Below, one piece after another: positions 48,611-60,946 of a stretch of DNA of 64,000 bases. The stretch comes from Rhizophagus clarus (taxonomy: Eukaryota; Glomeromycota; Glomeromycetes; Glomerales; Glomeraceae). The stretch covers positions 434,001 to 498,000 of the forward strand of contig BLAL01000257.1 in assembly GCA_015698045.1 (NCBI GenBank). Direction: 5' to 3'. The position numbers and the translations under genes are program-made. The notes under the pieces were generated by a model, which made no database searches, was not told where the DNA came from, and worked only from the letters and a program-made list of their open reading frames with translations. Position 1 is the first letter of the stretch. Each line of letters opens with the position of its first letter.

Positions 48611-48937
48611 GTAGAACTTCCAGATTTGTACTATAATTACCTTAATCTGGAGATTGCAACTGGATCCCCAAATGGTAAAAATGGATTTAAGTATTACACG
48701 GATCCAACAGCAAAGGCATGATTTCTGTACCGCGAGGATAATGGGGACTACAGCGTCTATCAGAAGGCTCAATTTGCTTTGAATCTAAATCTGGGTGGTC
48801 TCTTCTGTTGGGATACACCCATCGGCCCTAATACAAATGCTGCGCACGAAGGTTCTGGTCATACGAAATTGGAGGGTGAACAAAAAATTGATATGACCCC
48901 TCTCTATAAGCCGGGAGAATCCTTTGAGCTGCCATAG
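48611..48937 (+). pseudogene. Glycoside hydrolase 18 (chitinase)-like C-terminal fragment
   Basis: One frame of 109 codons ends at TAG 48935-48937 with a single internal TGA (48719-48721). It reads FKYYTDPTAKA, FLYREDNGDYSVYQKAQF, then LNLGGLFCWD, the order seen near the end of GH18 domains (a DPxxxAPYLY-like segment, then GGxFxW). It begins directly after a TA microsatellite, so the catalytic core is missing. It is GC-richer than its flanks. The GH18 call is tentative. Confidence 0.45.
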
Positions 48938-50485
48938 TCATAATGTAATGTTACGTTGTTGATATATGATTTTATAAAAATAAAAATATCGAAATGAACA
49001 TTTTGACTAAAGATATAAAAATTTTCGATATACAGTATATATATATATATATATATATATTATTTTTTTGTTTTATCCCTTTTTCGCCGGTTATACATAT
49101 AAACTGAATGATGATTTGTGCAATTGTACAATAAAACTAGAATCGCGTGAAATATTATATAACATTACCGCTCACTTTTTATCAAAGATCTTTACCTCAA
49201 AATAATATAATATTATTACTTGAGTAAATATTCAAGAAGGCCAATATTCGAATATATGAATTTTTTCATTCGAATTGCACCTATAACTTTCAATCGAAAT
49301 TTGCATTAATAAATGTAATAATGTATAACATTTCCATTAGGATACTAAGATATTCAAATGTGAAAACATTTTTTTTTAACCCTACATTCCCTTGAATTCA
49401 TTTGAGGTCGTGAAATTATTTGGACTTGCCATGATTTATCAAAATATAATAAATTTGGAAATAAATAATTGTGATGAAGATTCCAGGTTAATTTCATTTA
49501 TTATTAAAATACAAAATAATTATTTTCGTTTGATGAAATTGAAGAACAATACACAATGTTAAGCAGTATAATCGGAAAAAGGCTGCAACATTAAACATAA
49601 CATTAATTTTACCTATTTTTATCTCATCATTAAAAAATATACAATATTTAATTCTTAGTACCGTAATGATTATAGTGAATTATGTAAAAGCATAAAATGA
49701 CGTGAATAGGAGGAATACTACTTAAGCATGGCCTTTTTTCCATACCTTCAACATCTTGATTTATCAAAGTAACATTGTATGTTTAATAATTGGATCATCC
49801 GGTAAAAGAGCTAGAATCGTTTTTTGAAAGTTAGAAACGTAAAAATGGGTTTCCAATGAATGGGGTCAGAGATGATCACGATAAGATCATAAGATGGTGG
49901 AAAAATGTAGATATCATAATTAGGTAAAATCATATAATTAAAAAATTTTATTATCATTACATGATTTTGTAATAAAATTTTTTTTTATTTCATTTTTTTC
50001 ATCTGTAAATAAGATCAATCATAATCATATTTAAAATTCTTAATAAAACAATTGTTTCTACAGGGCAGAATTGAAGTGTAATTACACTATTAATAAAATT
50101 CTTGTCGCTTAAATTTCTGCAAAAATCGTTGAGCGATTATTCTTACAGAATTAACGAATTAATAAGAAAATTTTTTTTTTTTTTTTTTTTTTTTTAATAA
50201 CTTAATAGTATAAAATGTCTATATATATATTAAATATACACGTAAGCAAATGAATACGGAAATCATGTTTCAATTTTGAACGATTGTTAATCCTAAATTG
50301 TTTACATCATCGTATAGAATATATAGAATATTGGCATGTGGCGTGGTTTATTATGATCACGTGAACTCCAAATATAACAGATAAGGTGACATTTTGACTG
50401 TGGAGAACGCGCTGTTTAAGCGACTTAGAATTTTTGAGTGGCTGGTTGCTATTTGTCACCTAGCTTAATCATCACACATATCAAA
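48938..50485. other. Intergenic with TA microsatellite and long T run
   Basis: A (TA)n run is at 49035-49061 and a T run of about 26 at 50170-50195. No supported gene. Confidence 0.5.
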
Positions 50486-50601
50486 ACCGCGCCTATACTT
50501 GCCGCCCATTCCTCAAAAAGGAAATTTAAACAATGAGATCGACATGAAATCATTGTTTAAATTTCCTTTTTTGGAGAATGGGCGGCAAGTATAACCGCGC
50601 C
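50486..50601. mobile_element. 100-bp hairpin MITE with 8-bp target duplication
   Basis: The element is 50494-50593. Its arms, TATACTTGCCGCCCATTC and further into AAAGGAAATTTAAACAATGA, pair almost perfectly across a 13-base loop. ACCGCGCC flanks it on both sides (50486-50493 and 50594-50601). An 8-bp duplication fits hAT-type insertion, though the termini are not the usual CAGGG. Confidence 0.85.
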
Positions 50602-51354
50602 CACAAAACGGAGGTGCAGAATATTGCATATATTTTGAAATATAGCGTATTCAGTAATTCATGAGGTTAAATAACTTCCAACTTAACCCACCAATCGTCT
50701 CAATCGAGTAAATAACTCTTCGTTTAATTGGCAAATTTAACAGCAAAATCATGTCGAAAAATTAGTTATCGTATCAATTTATTGAATTTATTTGTACACT
50801 GCACTGTAAATAAAAGTAAAATAATACAAAAAAGACATAACTACCTATATTTAACAAAATTTTAGAATCATTATTGACAAAATGATTCATTATTAAAGTA
50901 TCAAAATGCCTTGTATACATCGTACTTCGTGTTCACCATAGCGCATTACTTTTATTACGCTTATAATTAATATACAGTATCTATCTCCGTACGTCTGATG
51001 ACTCTGATCTTCTTTGATATTACAAATGAAAAATAAATTCGCGTTGAATTTCTTCATTCGCATAGTGATATGATGCAAGTCCCTTCCTTTATTACAATAC
51101 TATTTAAAATATGCTCTAATATCTCTTATGTAAAATTTGGAAGATCAATATCAGATGTTAGCTTGATTTAATAAAATTCTATGAAGAATAGCCGATGAAC
51201 TGCATAAATACCAAGTAAACTTGGAAACAAATTTTTTTTTCTTTAATTAATGAAATTATTAAAAGTTATTTATTATTTTACGACTTTAACTAATTTTTTT
51301 TCTTTCAGATTTCATCAAGAAAAAAAATAAATAATAATACTTCAAAGTTAGAAG

Positions 51355-51630
51355 TTACCTTCGAAGTTCCGTTAGTAAGCAAGCATCCAGGAATCTGTAA
51401 AAGAAAATTGAAGCAATAGAAAAAGTTCCGTTAAAAAAGAACAAAAAGTAAAGAACTCCATATTTACCTTCGGAATTCTGTTTAGAAAAGTCTGGGAAGC
51501 TGTAGATCTCCATAAAAAAAGACAACGTTAGTCGTTAGCTAAAATATTTGGGTTTAAAAAATAACAAAAATATTAATAGTTTCGAAATTTACCCCAAATT
51601 CAACTTCCAAGAAGATGCAGACCTATAAAA
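51355..51630. repeat. Three diverged units with splice-like borders
   Basis: Read on the minus strand, three short blocks of about 30-40 bases (TTGGAAGTTGAATTTGGG, GACTTTTCTAAACAGAATTC, CTAACGGAACTTCGAAG) each precede GTAAAT or GTAACT and follow an AG after a T-rich stretch. They resemble tandem micro-exons or a degenerate repeat. Confidence 0.4.
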
Positions 51631-51639
51631 AAAAATAAA

Positions 51640-52720
51640 TGTATTCATTAACTCCATTTTCTACGAGGAGAAACACAATGACTATAACACTAACGAATAG
51701 AGGTCGTCATTCAGTGCGATTAATCTTTACATATGAGAGTGTGTTTTATTATGAGTCTTCTATTGCTTTGCAATTCGAAACGCTAATACCAATTACTGAC
51801 AGTATTCTATGCTTCTTCAACTGTATAAACAAGTGCAATGTCTAATGGCTACAGTATATTCGTTCATAAATGAAACCATCAGGTTACGTATGTTTTTTAC
51901 TAATTTTTGTTTTACCATTTCTGTCGAATATGAATCCATCCGAGCTAATAATTTTCTTTCTATTTTATAGATAAACGCAAATGAAAAACAACGGTACTTC
52001 TCATATATGATCCGAAAACATTTTTGTCAAGCTGTCTATGTAAGTTACCATTTGGTCAGATTTTTTCGAAAAACTTATACTGTATTCATAGCTAACACTA
52101 GATTCTTTTAATAGTCCACGTTCATGTAGAACGGTGCGATCTTTTATTTTTATGAAGCAACGCGAATAAAAAATATACGAACAAATTGTCCACACTGTGA
52201 ACTAATTAATACAGTATATACGAGTTAAGAGTCTATATTCTTCATAATAATGTAACAACTGAACCAAAAATCTTACGAACATTCGTATCGAATCACAGTT
52301 AATTTATAGAGAGAGGGTTTTATCATATCCATCCTTCGAACAACAGCAGTTCACAGATACGAATATTGAATGAAGACGATCGTGAACTTACACTTACCGT
52401 TTGTTTTTTGGCTGTTAGGTATATTTGACAATTACCTTCTCAATAACGATTATTAAAACATTTGCTAATATTCATACTTTATGTTCGATATGCATTATCA
52501 TTTTCCTGTTATTTATAGGTAGTTGTGGGTTGTCCAAAGCAATGTTCATTCTTCGTTGTCCTTTAGCATAGAACGTTCTGAGAAATATAGCAATGCAGCA
52601 TTTTATAGGTAAATATTTGTTCGCAGTATGACAACTTCTTTGTTTTGTTAATTGTGATTATATGATAACATAATTATTTTGTTAATTGCAATAGAATGCA
52701 AACATCATGCCTTCGAAAAT
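51640..52720. other. No supported gene
   Basis: A 68-residue plus-strand frame (51639-51845) and a 64-residue minus-strand frame have no support. TACWGTA motifs are dense here. Confidence 0.5.
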
Positions 52721-52730
52721 AAGGGTATCA

Positions 52731-52885
52731 TATGAAAAAAATATACTTAAAAGTACTTAAAATTTTAAAATATACTTAATATTAAAACAGCAATAATAAG
52801 TATATTTTAAGTATATATTAGTATATTTTAAGTGTATTTTAAAGTTTAAAGTACTTTTTAAGTATATATATTTTTTTTCATAGGG
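52731..52885. mobile_element. MITE, second copy of the CCCTATG family
   Basis: TATGAAAAAAATATACTTAA at the left and TTTTTTTTCATAGGG at the right match 38707-38829. The left CCC end is degraded. It lies about 125 bases before the kinase pseudogene. Confidence 0.65.
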
Positions 52886-53010
52886 CTGCCGCCGTATCTG
52901 CCGCATTCATGTGACTAAACAATGCTCATCTGCCGCTTCAAGCGCCTAAAATAGTCATAATCTTTCACGATTTTTAACCAGCGCGACTTGCAATTATTAT
53001 TTTTCCTTTA

Positions 53011-54358
53011 TTTCAACAATATTTTGGTATTTGGACTAGTGAGAATGAACAAATAGACAAGCTTATTCAATACACTCAATTAAATTCAAGATACCGTGGT
53101 GAACTATTTGAATGGATTCCTTACGATCGTTTAAGAAATATTAAATATTTAGCTCAAGGTGGATTTGGCATAGTTCATAAAGTAATTTGTTTAGATGGAT
53201 GGTTAAGTATGTATAATTTCGAGGAAAAAATTTGGTTACGTACTGTTTATAATCTTGATGAACAAAATTATAAAGATGCAAGTAATTCTCAAATTAAAAA
53301 CCCTCTCAAAAATGGTAAAGAATTTGGAATGCCAGTAGTACTTAAAAGTTTAAATAATTCATCAAATATTAATGAGAATTTCTTAAACGAGGTAAGCAAC
53401 TGCTATATAATATTAATAATTATTTTTAACAATAATAATTAATTATTAATTTTAAAATATAGTGGAAAAGGCATTTACAATGTCATTATAAAGCATATTC
53501 ACATGGAGCTCCCCTTATTCCGATACTTGGAATGACGCAAGTTCCAGACACGTTAAATTATATCGTTGTATAAGAGTATGCACTTAAAGGTAGCTTAACA
53601 AGTAATTTATTGATAAAAAAATATAATCCAAATGATAAATTTCGAAATCTAATGATTATTTCAAGAACGCTCGATGCTATTCATAAATTAGATCTAGTTC
53701 ATGGGATGATGGAAATTTACTTCACTTAAGAACACTCATAGTTATTAGTGATCTCGATTATGTAAACCGGTTAATCAATCTATCACAGAAAATGAAATAT
53801 ACGGAGTTATGCCTTACATCGCACCGGAAGTATTACGTGGTAAACCTTACACAAAAGCTGCTGATATATATAGTCTTGGAATCATTATGTGGGAGATGAC
53901 ATTAGGTGTTCCAGCATTTCATAATATTCCTCATGACTTTGATCTTTCTTTAAATATTTGCGAGGGTACTAGACCAAAAATTATAGAAGGAATTATGCCT
54001 GAATACGTTGAACTAATGAAAAGATGTTGGGATAATGTTCCTGAAAAAAAGCCAACTGCTAATGAATTAGCTATTATTTTCCGTCAATGGGATGTAAAAT
54101 ACCAATTGAAAGAGATGAAACAAAAAGAATACCTGTTCCTGGTAATTATAATTTATTTTCGGGCTAAAATTGTATTCTTTCATATACTGTATTTATTATT
54201 TTTTTTTCTGTTAATTTCATAGAGAATGAACCAGAAATTAAATGTCATCCAAAATCTTGTTACACGAGTAGAAAATTTGATGATTCGGCTAAATTGAACG
54301 ACATATATGAACCAAGTAACAAAATTTTAGTTGACAATAATGACAGCCATGGTATGTA
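53011..54358 (+). pseudogene. Protein kinase pseudogene
   Basis: Exon 1 (53011-53391) reads FQQYFGIWTS, LFEWIPYDRLRNIKYLAQGG, FGIVHKV and VVLKSLNNSSN, then GTAAGC. Exon 2 starts at 53463 (WKRHLQCHYK). A TAA breaks the hinge (IVV*EYA). The catalytic loop has lost several bases, leaving LVHG joined to HDGNLL without the Asp, and one base is missing in the DLG motif. After that YIAPEVLRGKPYTKAADIY to RQWDVKYQ is open to the C-lobe end. A last exon (about 54225-54352) gives KCHPKSCYTSRKFDD. No 5' exon with a start was found. It is a dead member of the kinase family at 42 and 16 kb. Confidence 0.8.
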
Positions 54359-54359
54359 A

Positions 54360-55450
54360 AAGATTATTTTTATCACGATTTTATCACAAATTTCAGTATA
54401 AATGATTTTACTGTATAATTAGATGAAACAGGCGAAATTGAGCACATATAATCCTTTAACCTTTACAAACCAGCGTGAAAATTCCAGGATTATAAAATTT
54501 ACTGGATTTATTAGAAAATTATCGGAAAATCCAGTACAATTAGAATAGAATTTTCACGCTGTAATAACTTTAATCTATATGAGGTAAAATTTTTTCGTTA
54601 CATTTTTTTTTATTTTGGGAAAATAAAGTTTATGAATTCAAATAAATAAAGTAATGATAAATACAGATTTATTTTGAATCTTAAAGAATGAATAAATTCA
54701 ATATCAAGGCATTTTCAGAAGTAGAAAAATGATAAATGGAGCATCTGATAGCAAGTAGTAAACAAAGAAGTTTATACGGTGTTCGTCAATCCATGCGAAA
54801 ATATCGTATGTAAAAGCACATCAGTTTGACTTACTGTAAAATGACACTTATTGTAAATAACTGAATCAGAAATAGTAATAATAACTGAATATTTATCGTG
54901 CAATAACAATAATAAATTTTTTACAGTATTTATAAAAATACTTTTCGAATACATATAATACTAATAATTCATTAAGAGTCAAGTAGAATATGGGAGTAAA
55001 TTTCGGATTCGAAACAGGTTTTTGTAGACAGGTATATTTAAACACGTATATTTTATTGAAATTTAGATTCCCTATAATTATATGTAATAAGCGATAAGAA
55101 AATTTCTGCTAAGTTCCTTATAAGAACATGAAGTAACAATAAATAACAAAATGATGGATTTACTCAATGATATGATAGAGTAATACTAAACAAAATTTAC
55201 GACTTATTATTCCTATTGTCTTGACTGAATGTTATTGATAGTACTTTTGTCCTAGAAGATGAATATTGAATTGAGAATTTTAAATATAGATAGATAATCA
55301 TTTCTTTACCTGGCACAAGTTTTCCATTAACCATATAATATTATAAATTTTTCCTTACATAATTTTTTATTGTTTTATCCAATTACACATGCTGTAATGT
55401 ATTACATAATAAAATTAAGAAAGAAAGAATTCATAGATCATAATTTTAAT
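54360..55450. other. Intergenic, no supported gene
   Basis: AT-rich sequence with short inverted repeats near 54470-54560 (AGCGTGAAAATTCCAG and GAATTTTCACGCT), a possible small hairpin element. Confidence 0.45.
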
Positions 55451-55452
55451 TG

Positions 55453-56697
55453 TCATGAGCATTCATTCATCCATTCCGAAACCTGATCAATGATATCTTC
55501 CGCTTCCTGCAATTTAGAATTCAGCCATTCAATATTTGCTTCTTTGTGTTTTGTCGAGCATCTCAACGTTTCTAATATTAAGTTAACATTCTCGTAATGG
55601 ATATGCCTAGCAAAAATTCGATAAGTTTAAATAAATGTAAAGCAACAAATTACAGAAATTTAAAATAATGACAACAAACTTTAAATATGCATAACGATTG
55701 TTGATCGTTCTTTGCGAATTATTTCTGACCATATCCATTCTATTCTTCAGCCTAGTCAGACTTACAATAGTATCTACCGTCAAGCCTCTTAAGAGCATAT
55801 GATACTTACGTACCACATTTTTTCCTTTTTGTTTCATGGAAAATTCCCAATCGTGTACATTCCGGCAGAAATCTCTCATATCATTATAAGTTTTATCCGG
55901 GAAATGATCTTGCTGTCGACCACGAATCTTGCGAAACCAGCCTTGAATTTTTTTAGCCGCCTCTTGTGCTTGGGGTGATTCATTAATCTGACGAAACCAT
56001 ATTTGAACTTCGCTCAGCTTTAAATCTTTTTTAAAAATCGACTTAATAAACGTAACAAGTTATTTAATTCAAAAAATAATTTTAAAACTTACGACTACAT
56101 ACTTTTGTCCTCTATTTCAGGTTGAATATTCTTTTTTAACTTTCTTTTCTGCCCATAATACGGTTGGTTTCCAAAAGAACTTGAAGAAGAACTCTCAATA
56201 ACTTGAACGATTGGAACATTATGATTATGATGATTTTTATTATCAACATTTATATTTAAATAAGAATTGTCAACATTATGATGACCATTAATCTTATTAA
56301 AGTAAAAAATATTTTTTTCTTTAAGAGTATTTATATCATTTTCATTAATTTCATTTAATCCTAATATTTCTAAATTATTTATTAAATTTTGAGAGATTAT
56401 TTCAAGTTGTTTTATTCCTTCATTTTTTTCCTTTTCTAAATTTATAACTTGTTGTTGAAGTTTTTCAATTTTTTTATCTCTTTCTTGAAGTTTTGCTTTT
56501 AAATTAAAATTATTATTTAAAATTTCTTGATTCTTTTTTAAAAGATTTTTATTTTCTTGTTTAAACATCTGATTTTCTTCTAATAAATCAATAAATTTAT
56601 TATTTAATTTATTAAAATCATTACCAATCTTTTTAATAACTTCATTCATATTATTGGTAGTAAATAAAGTTTCGTTTCTTGATTGTTCGTTATTCAT
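55453..56697 (-). CDS. Coiled-coil protein with IQ motif, three exons
   Basis: Exons 56697-56103, 56025-55680 and 55606-55453 join in phase to 364 residues. Residues about 15-105 form a coiled coil (IKKIGNDFNKLNNKFIDLLE, LQERDKKIEKLQQQVINLEK). A low-complexity linker rich in Asn, His and Ser follows, with a basic KRKLKK patch. Exon 2 carries VQIWFRQI and AKKIQGWFRKIRGRQ, close to the IQ motif that binds calmodulin-like light chains. The end (IEWLNSKLQEAEDIIDQVSE) is helical. The first exon and its donor (AAAAGTATGT) are like those of the Hsp70-like gene at 59003. A calmodulin-regulated adaptor is a guess. Gene appears intact. Confidence 0.8.
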
Positions 56698-56865
56698 AAT
56701 AAATTTTTTTTTTTAAAAAAAATATTTTTCTCACATCTGAAATTAATTCATATCACATGACAAATTTAGACTATATTGCATATAGAAATTCGTGTAACCA
56801 CTTGCTATCATGATAATTTAAAGTCGACAATGTTAATACTAAACTTCCTGATAAATTGATAAATC

Positions 56866-57116
56866 TCTTGAAGAAAAGACTGATAAAATTATTGACGAGT
56901 TTGAACTTTGTTTAATAAACAAATTTATTAGAAGAAAATCTGTATCTTATACAATTGATCGTATATTTAAACCGAAGTGATAAAACTATTTATATAAGAT
57001 TTAAAAAATTCTCTATTAGAAAAGGATAATCAAATAACAAGTTACAAAAGAGAAATATACAATGCTCATTTTCAACAAAATCATATTGAAGAGAAATAAC
57101 TTTTTTCATTAATAAG
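56866..57116 (+). pseudogene. Dead copy of the coiled-coil first exon
   Basis: CTTGAAGAAAAGACTGATAA, AAATTATTGACGAG, TTATTAGAAGAAAATC, AATGCTCATTTTC and ATCATATTGAAGAG parallel exon 1 of the gene at 59003 in order and spacing, ending at a GTAAGT-like donor. Several stops and gaps prevent reading through. Confidence 0.75.
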
Positions 57117-58995
57117 TAAGTAATGATTAAAGCAATAATAATAGTTTTAACTCTTCAAAGATGAATATACTAGTAGCACTTTTAACAAGAAATATGAAAT
57201 GAAACTTTTTTGTCATTAAAATAAACAATTAGAAACTAATAAGTATTTACATTATGACCATTTATATTATTAATAAATAATCTATATTCGCCACATGTTT
57301 TAAGTCCGAGACTCCGAGGTGTGTGGTTATAGAGGAGTCGGCTGTACTTTTAAATAAAGATAACACTCATTTTTTAAAAGAAATCCGGCGGGGCGCAAGC
57401 TTATTCAAACAGAAATATACACAATTATCTTATTTAAAGAAGTTACGAATATCTCAACTAGAAATTTAAAGAAATTATTATGGTTCTATATATTAAATAA
57501 TAAAGGTTCCGCTGTTATATAATAAAATTGCAAATTCGTTGAACATTCGTTCTCTTCTACTAATTGATCCTTAATCAAGTACACACAATCTCATAATTTT
57601 TTTTTGTCTTTTCAGAAAATTCTGGAAACTATGAGAATTATAACAACATTCTTAGAGTATCTAACATTTAGGTTTAATGAACTTGAAAATTATTCGTGTG
57701 TATATTTGCTTGCAATGTATAGCATTACTTAATCATTAATTAAGCCAATTACCATCATTGTCGTAAACCAGGTAAATCGAGTATTATAAGCAACTGTGCT
57801 GCTATACGATATTCATTTTTGAGAGCTATCAATAGTAAAAGCTGCTGATCAGCAAATAAAACTTTTGGTACAATGAACCGAACCGATCGGAGTGAATTAC
57901 CAACGTCTCACATAATGTTCGATTGAAACGGTAAATTTTTAGTAGCGTTTGAAAGATTTATTATTCCATCCAATCATCCAATACACAGTTAACTATAACA
58001 GAGTTGAGTTATTGTATAATGTAATCTTCTGCCAAGAAACTCGTACTAATCTAAATTGTAGTTTCATTTCAATCAAACCTCAAATGAATTAAAAAAATTA
58101 TACTTCTTTATTATCAATTTTATTCTATTTTTATTTATTATCAAGTATTGGAATTTATAAAAAGACAACATACATAACTAGTACTAATTCTGAATTCTCT
58201 AATAAGCCTTTAACAAATTAAATTTTACAAATATCATTTGAAAGTATTATTCTTTATTAGATGTTCATTCTCTAATATATTAAATCTGTTAATTTATTGT
58301 TTAATTTTTAGATCACGACGCTTGCTGATATAGTCTTGGATTCGTAATATGTTAAAATGATCCTTTACTTCTTGGTCACATGATGTAGAAGGAACGATGT
58401 TGAAGAGCATCCAATGTACAAAAAAAAATAAATCAATTATGAATATTGAATTATGAGGATATTAGCTACTACGATAAATATAGAATTAACTAAAATTAGT
58501 GACATTGTTTTCTTTTTCTCTTTTTTATCCACAAATTACAAAAAATGTTTATGCACGTGAATGAAAAAGAATTGGTTCAAAGGTGATTGGGTATATTAGT
58601 ATTTAAATATTGCACCGAAATTTTAAAATAGATAATTTTTATTTATAGTCGGTAGTTACAGTGTTTACTTCAATTATTTATAATATTTTTTTCCTGCACT
58701 TATTTTTTTTTACTATATACGGAAAAAAAAAATGTAGAAACTCCTGAAGATTATATAAAGCCATTATTATTTTACTATATATGTATAATAATGTAACGAA
58801 AACATTTTCAAAAGAATCAAATGAAATTCTATTTTAATTCTAATATTGTAACGTCTGTATGTGGTGAAAATATGCCGTGCAACCTGTACAACCACCTGTT
58901 AATTTTGTCCCTCGAACGAATTAACAAATTTAAAATAATTTCCTGTCTTTGTTTCCCTTTTAAAAACAAAAACAAAAACAAAAAAAATATATACG
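57117..58995. other. Intergenic, no supported gene
   Basis: AT-rich. A short plus-strand frame at 58821-59063 overlaps the next gene's start and is a shadow. Confidence 0.5.
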
Positions 58996-59002
58996 GTAAA
59001 TC

Positions 59003-60946
59003 ATGCTTGAAGAAGAAACTGGTAAAATTATTGATGAACTTGGAATTAGCTTTAATAAATTAAATAATAAATTATCAAATTTATTAGAAGAAAATCAATA
59101 TCTTAAACAATTGATCGCAGATTTAGAAAAAGAGAAAAAAGAAAAGGACCTTCAAATAGCAAATTATAAAATAAAAATTCAAAATGCTCATTTTCTACAA
59201 GATCGTCTTGAAAAAGAAAAAAACGAGGAAATAAAATTACTTAAAAATTCTCTAAAAGAAAAAGATAATCTTTTAACAAATTATGAAATAAAAATACAAA
59301 ATACTCAACAAGATCATATTGAAAAACCAACGAATTTTCCATTAATAAATAATAATAATAAACGACTTTTCAAAGACGAAAGCGCTTCTAATAAAAGTAT
59401 GTAAAAAAAAAAAAATAATAATTTTTTTTTTAATGTTTATAACAATTAGATACTAATTATATATTTATTAATTTAATAATAATCAGTAAAATCCAATATT
59501 CGTATAGTAGTTGGGTTAGACTTTGGAACAAAATATTCTTTATTCTCTTATTGTCATATTGGTGGAAATAAAAATATACATACTAATGATATTTGGCATG
59601 GAAAAGTTGGCCAATTAAGAACCAATACAGTTCTTCAATATGACGAAAAATACAAGAATGTAAAGTTGTGGGGAGCTCCAGCTTTAGCTAAAACTCGAAG
59701 CACTAAAGACGATAAACTCGTTGAGTTGTTTAATTTACATTTAAGTGATTTGCCAGATAATTTAAAGCCTAAACTTCCATTCAATTATAAAAAGGCTATC
59801 ACTGATTATCTTCGAGAAATTGGAAAGGTATGATACTATGATCAATATTATGTTTTCTTTCTAATACTTTTTTCTAATGCTTTATCTAATAAAAGAGTTC
59901 AACATTCTTTTAAGGTGATTATAACAAAAATTAAAACAGACTGGCCATTTATTAATTTCTTTAAGGATGTGTTATTGGTCATTACTATTCCTACAGTATA
60001 TACAGAGAATGCTAAAGAAGTTGTGAGAAAATGCGCATATAAAGCAGGGTTACTCGTAGATGAACCAAATTTGCAATTCATTACAGAATGTAAGATTTGT
60101 TAATATTATGATCTAATTTTTTAAAATTTTTTTTTTTAACTGGATATAATATTATTTATAGCTGAAGCAGCGGCAGCACATTGTATAGAAAATATTCCCG
60201 AAGCAAAAACTCTTAGATCAGGAAGTATGAATATTCTTAACTTATTTAATTTTTTTAAAATTTAATTTTGATTTTATCTTTAATCAAATTACATTTTGTT
60301 ACTTTTAGCCAATTTTATGGTTGTCAATTGTGGGGATGCAATCGATTTATCTTTCCATCATTTAAATGATAAAAGATTAAGTGAAATCATTTTAAGAACC
60401 AGCAGTATTCGTAAAAGTTCTTTAACTTCTTTAATCGAAGCTGAATTTATTAAATATTTACGAAAAAAGCTCGGAGATGATCCTATAGAATTACTTAAAA
60501 ATAATAATTATGGACAAATGCAAAATATGATACAACAATTTTGTAATCATGTTAAAATTCATTTTACAGGGGATTCAAATTTTTCATATGAATTGGATAT
60601 TCAAGATACAATTCCAATATTAACAAAATATATAACTGATAAAAAAATTGAGAAAAAATTAGAAAAAGATGAATGGATAATTAAAATTGATTTCAGAAGG
60701 ATGATGATAATTTTTGAACCTATTATTCAAAAAATTTTTAATTTGATAAATGATCAATTATATAAAACTCAAAAAATTTGTGCTGCCATGTTCTTAGTTG
60801 GAAGTTTAAGTGAATCAAAATATTTATTAAATAGATTTAGAGAGGAATTTCATGATCAAGTGAAAATTATTTCGGTTCCAATTCAACCTACTACTTCAAT
60901 TACACGTGGCGCAGTAACCTACGGGTTGTCTATGTTCACCAAATAA
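59003..60946 (+). CDS. Short Hsp70-like ATPase with degenerate nucleotide motif, five exons
   Basis: Exons 59003-59396, 59487-59827, 59915-60089, 60162-60224 and 60309-60946 give 536 residues with consistent phases. Exon 1 is a long coiled coil (FNKLNNKLSNLLEENQYLKQ, LKNSLKEKDNLLTNYEIKI). The ATPase region has VVGLDFGTKYSLFSY (phosphate 1), but phosphate 2 reads FMVVNCGDAIDLSF where its relatives have IDCGGCTTDL, so the metal-site Asp and Gly pair are altered. MFLVGSLSESKYLLNR and TRGAVTYGL follow, and the protein ends four residues later. The last exon and the beta domain of the genes at 23 and 34 kb are absent. It may be a non-hydrolysing scaffold. Confidence 0.87.

Noticed and set aside
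58310-58420. Weak kinase-like text (ADI.SLGFVI)
   Set aside because: Under 20 residues with gaps and no flanking kinase motifs; could be chance.
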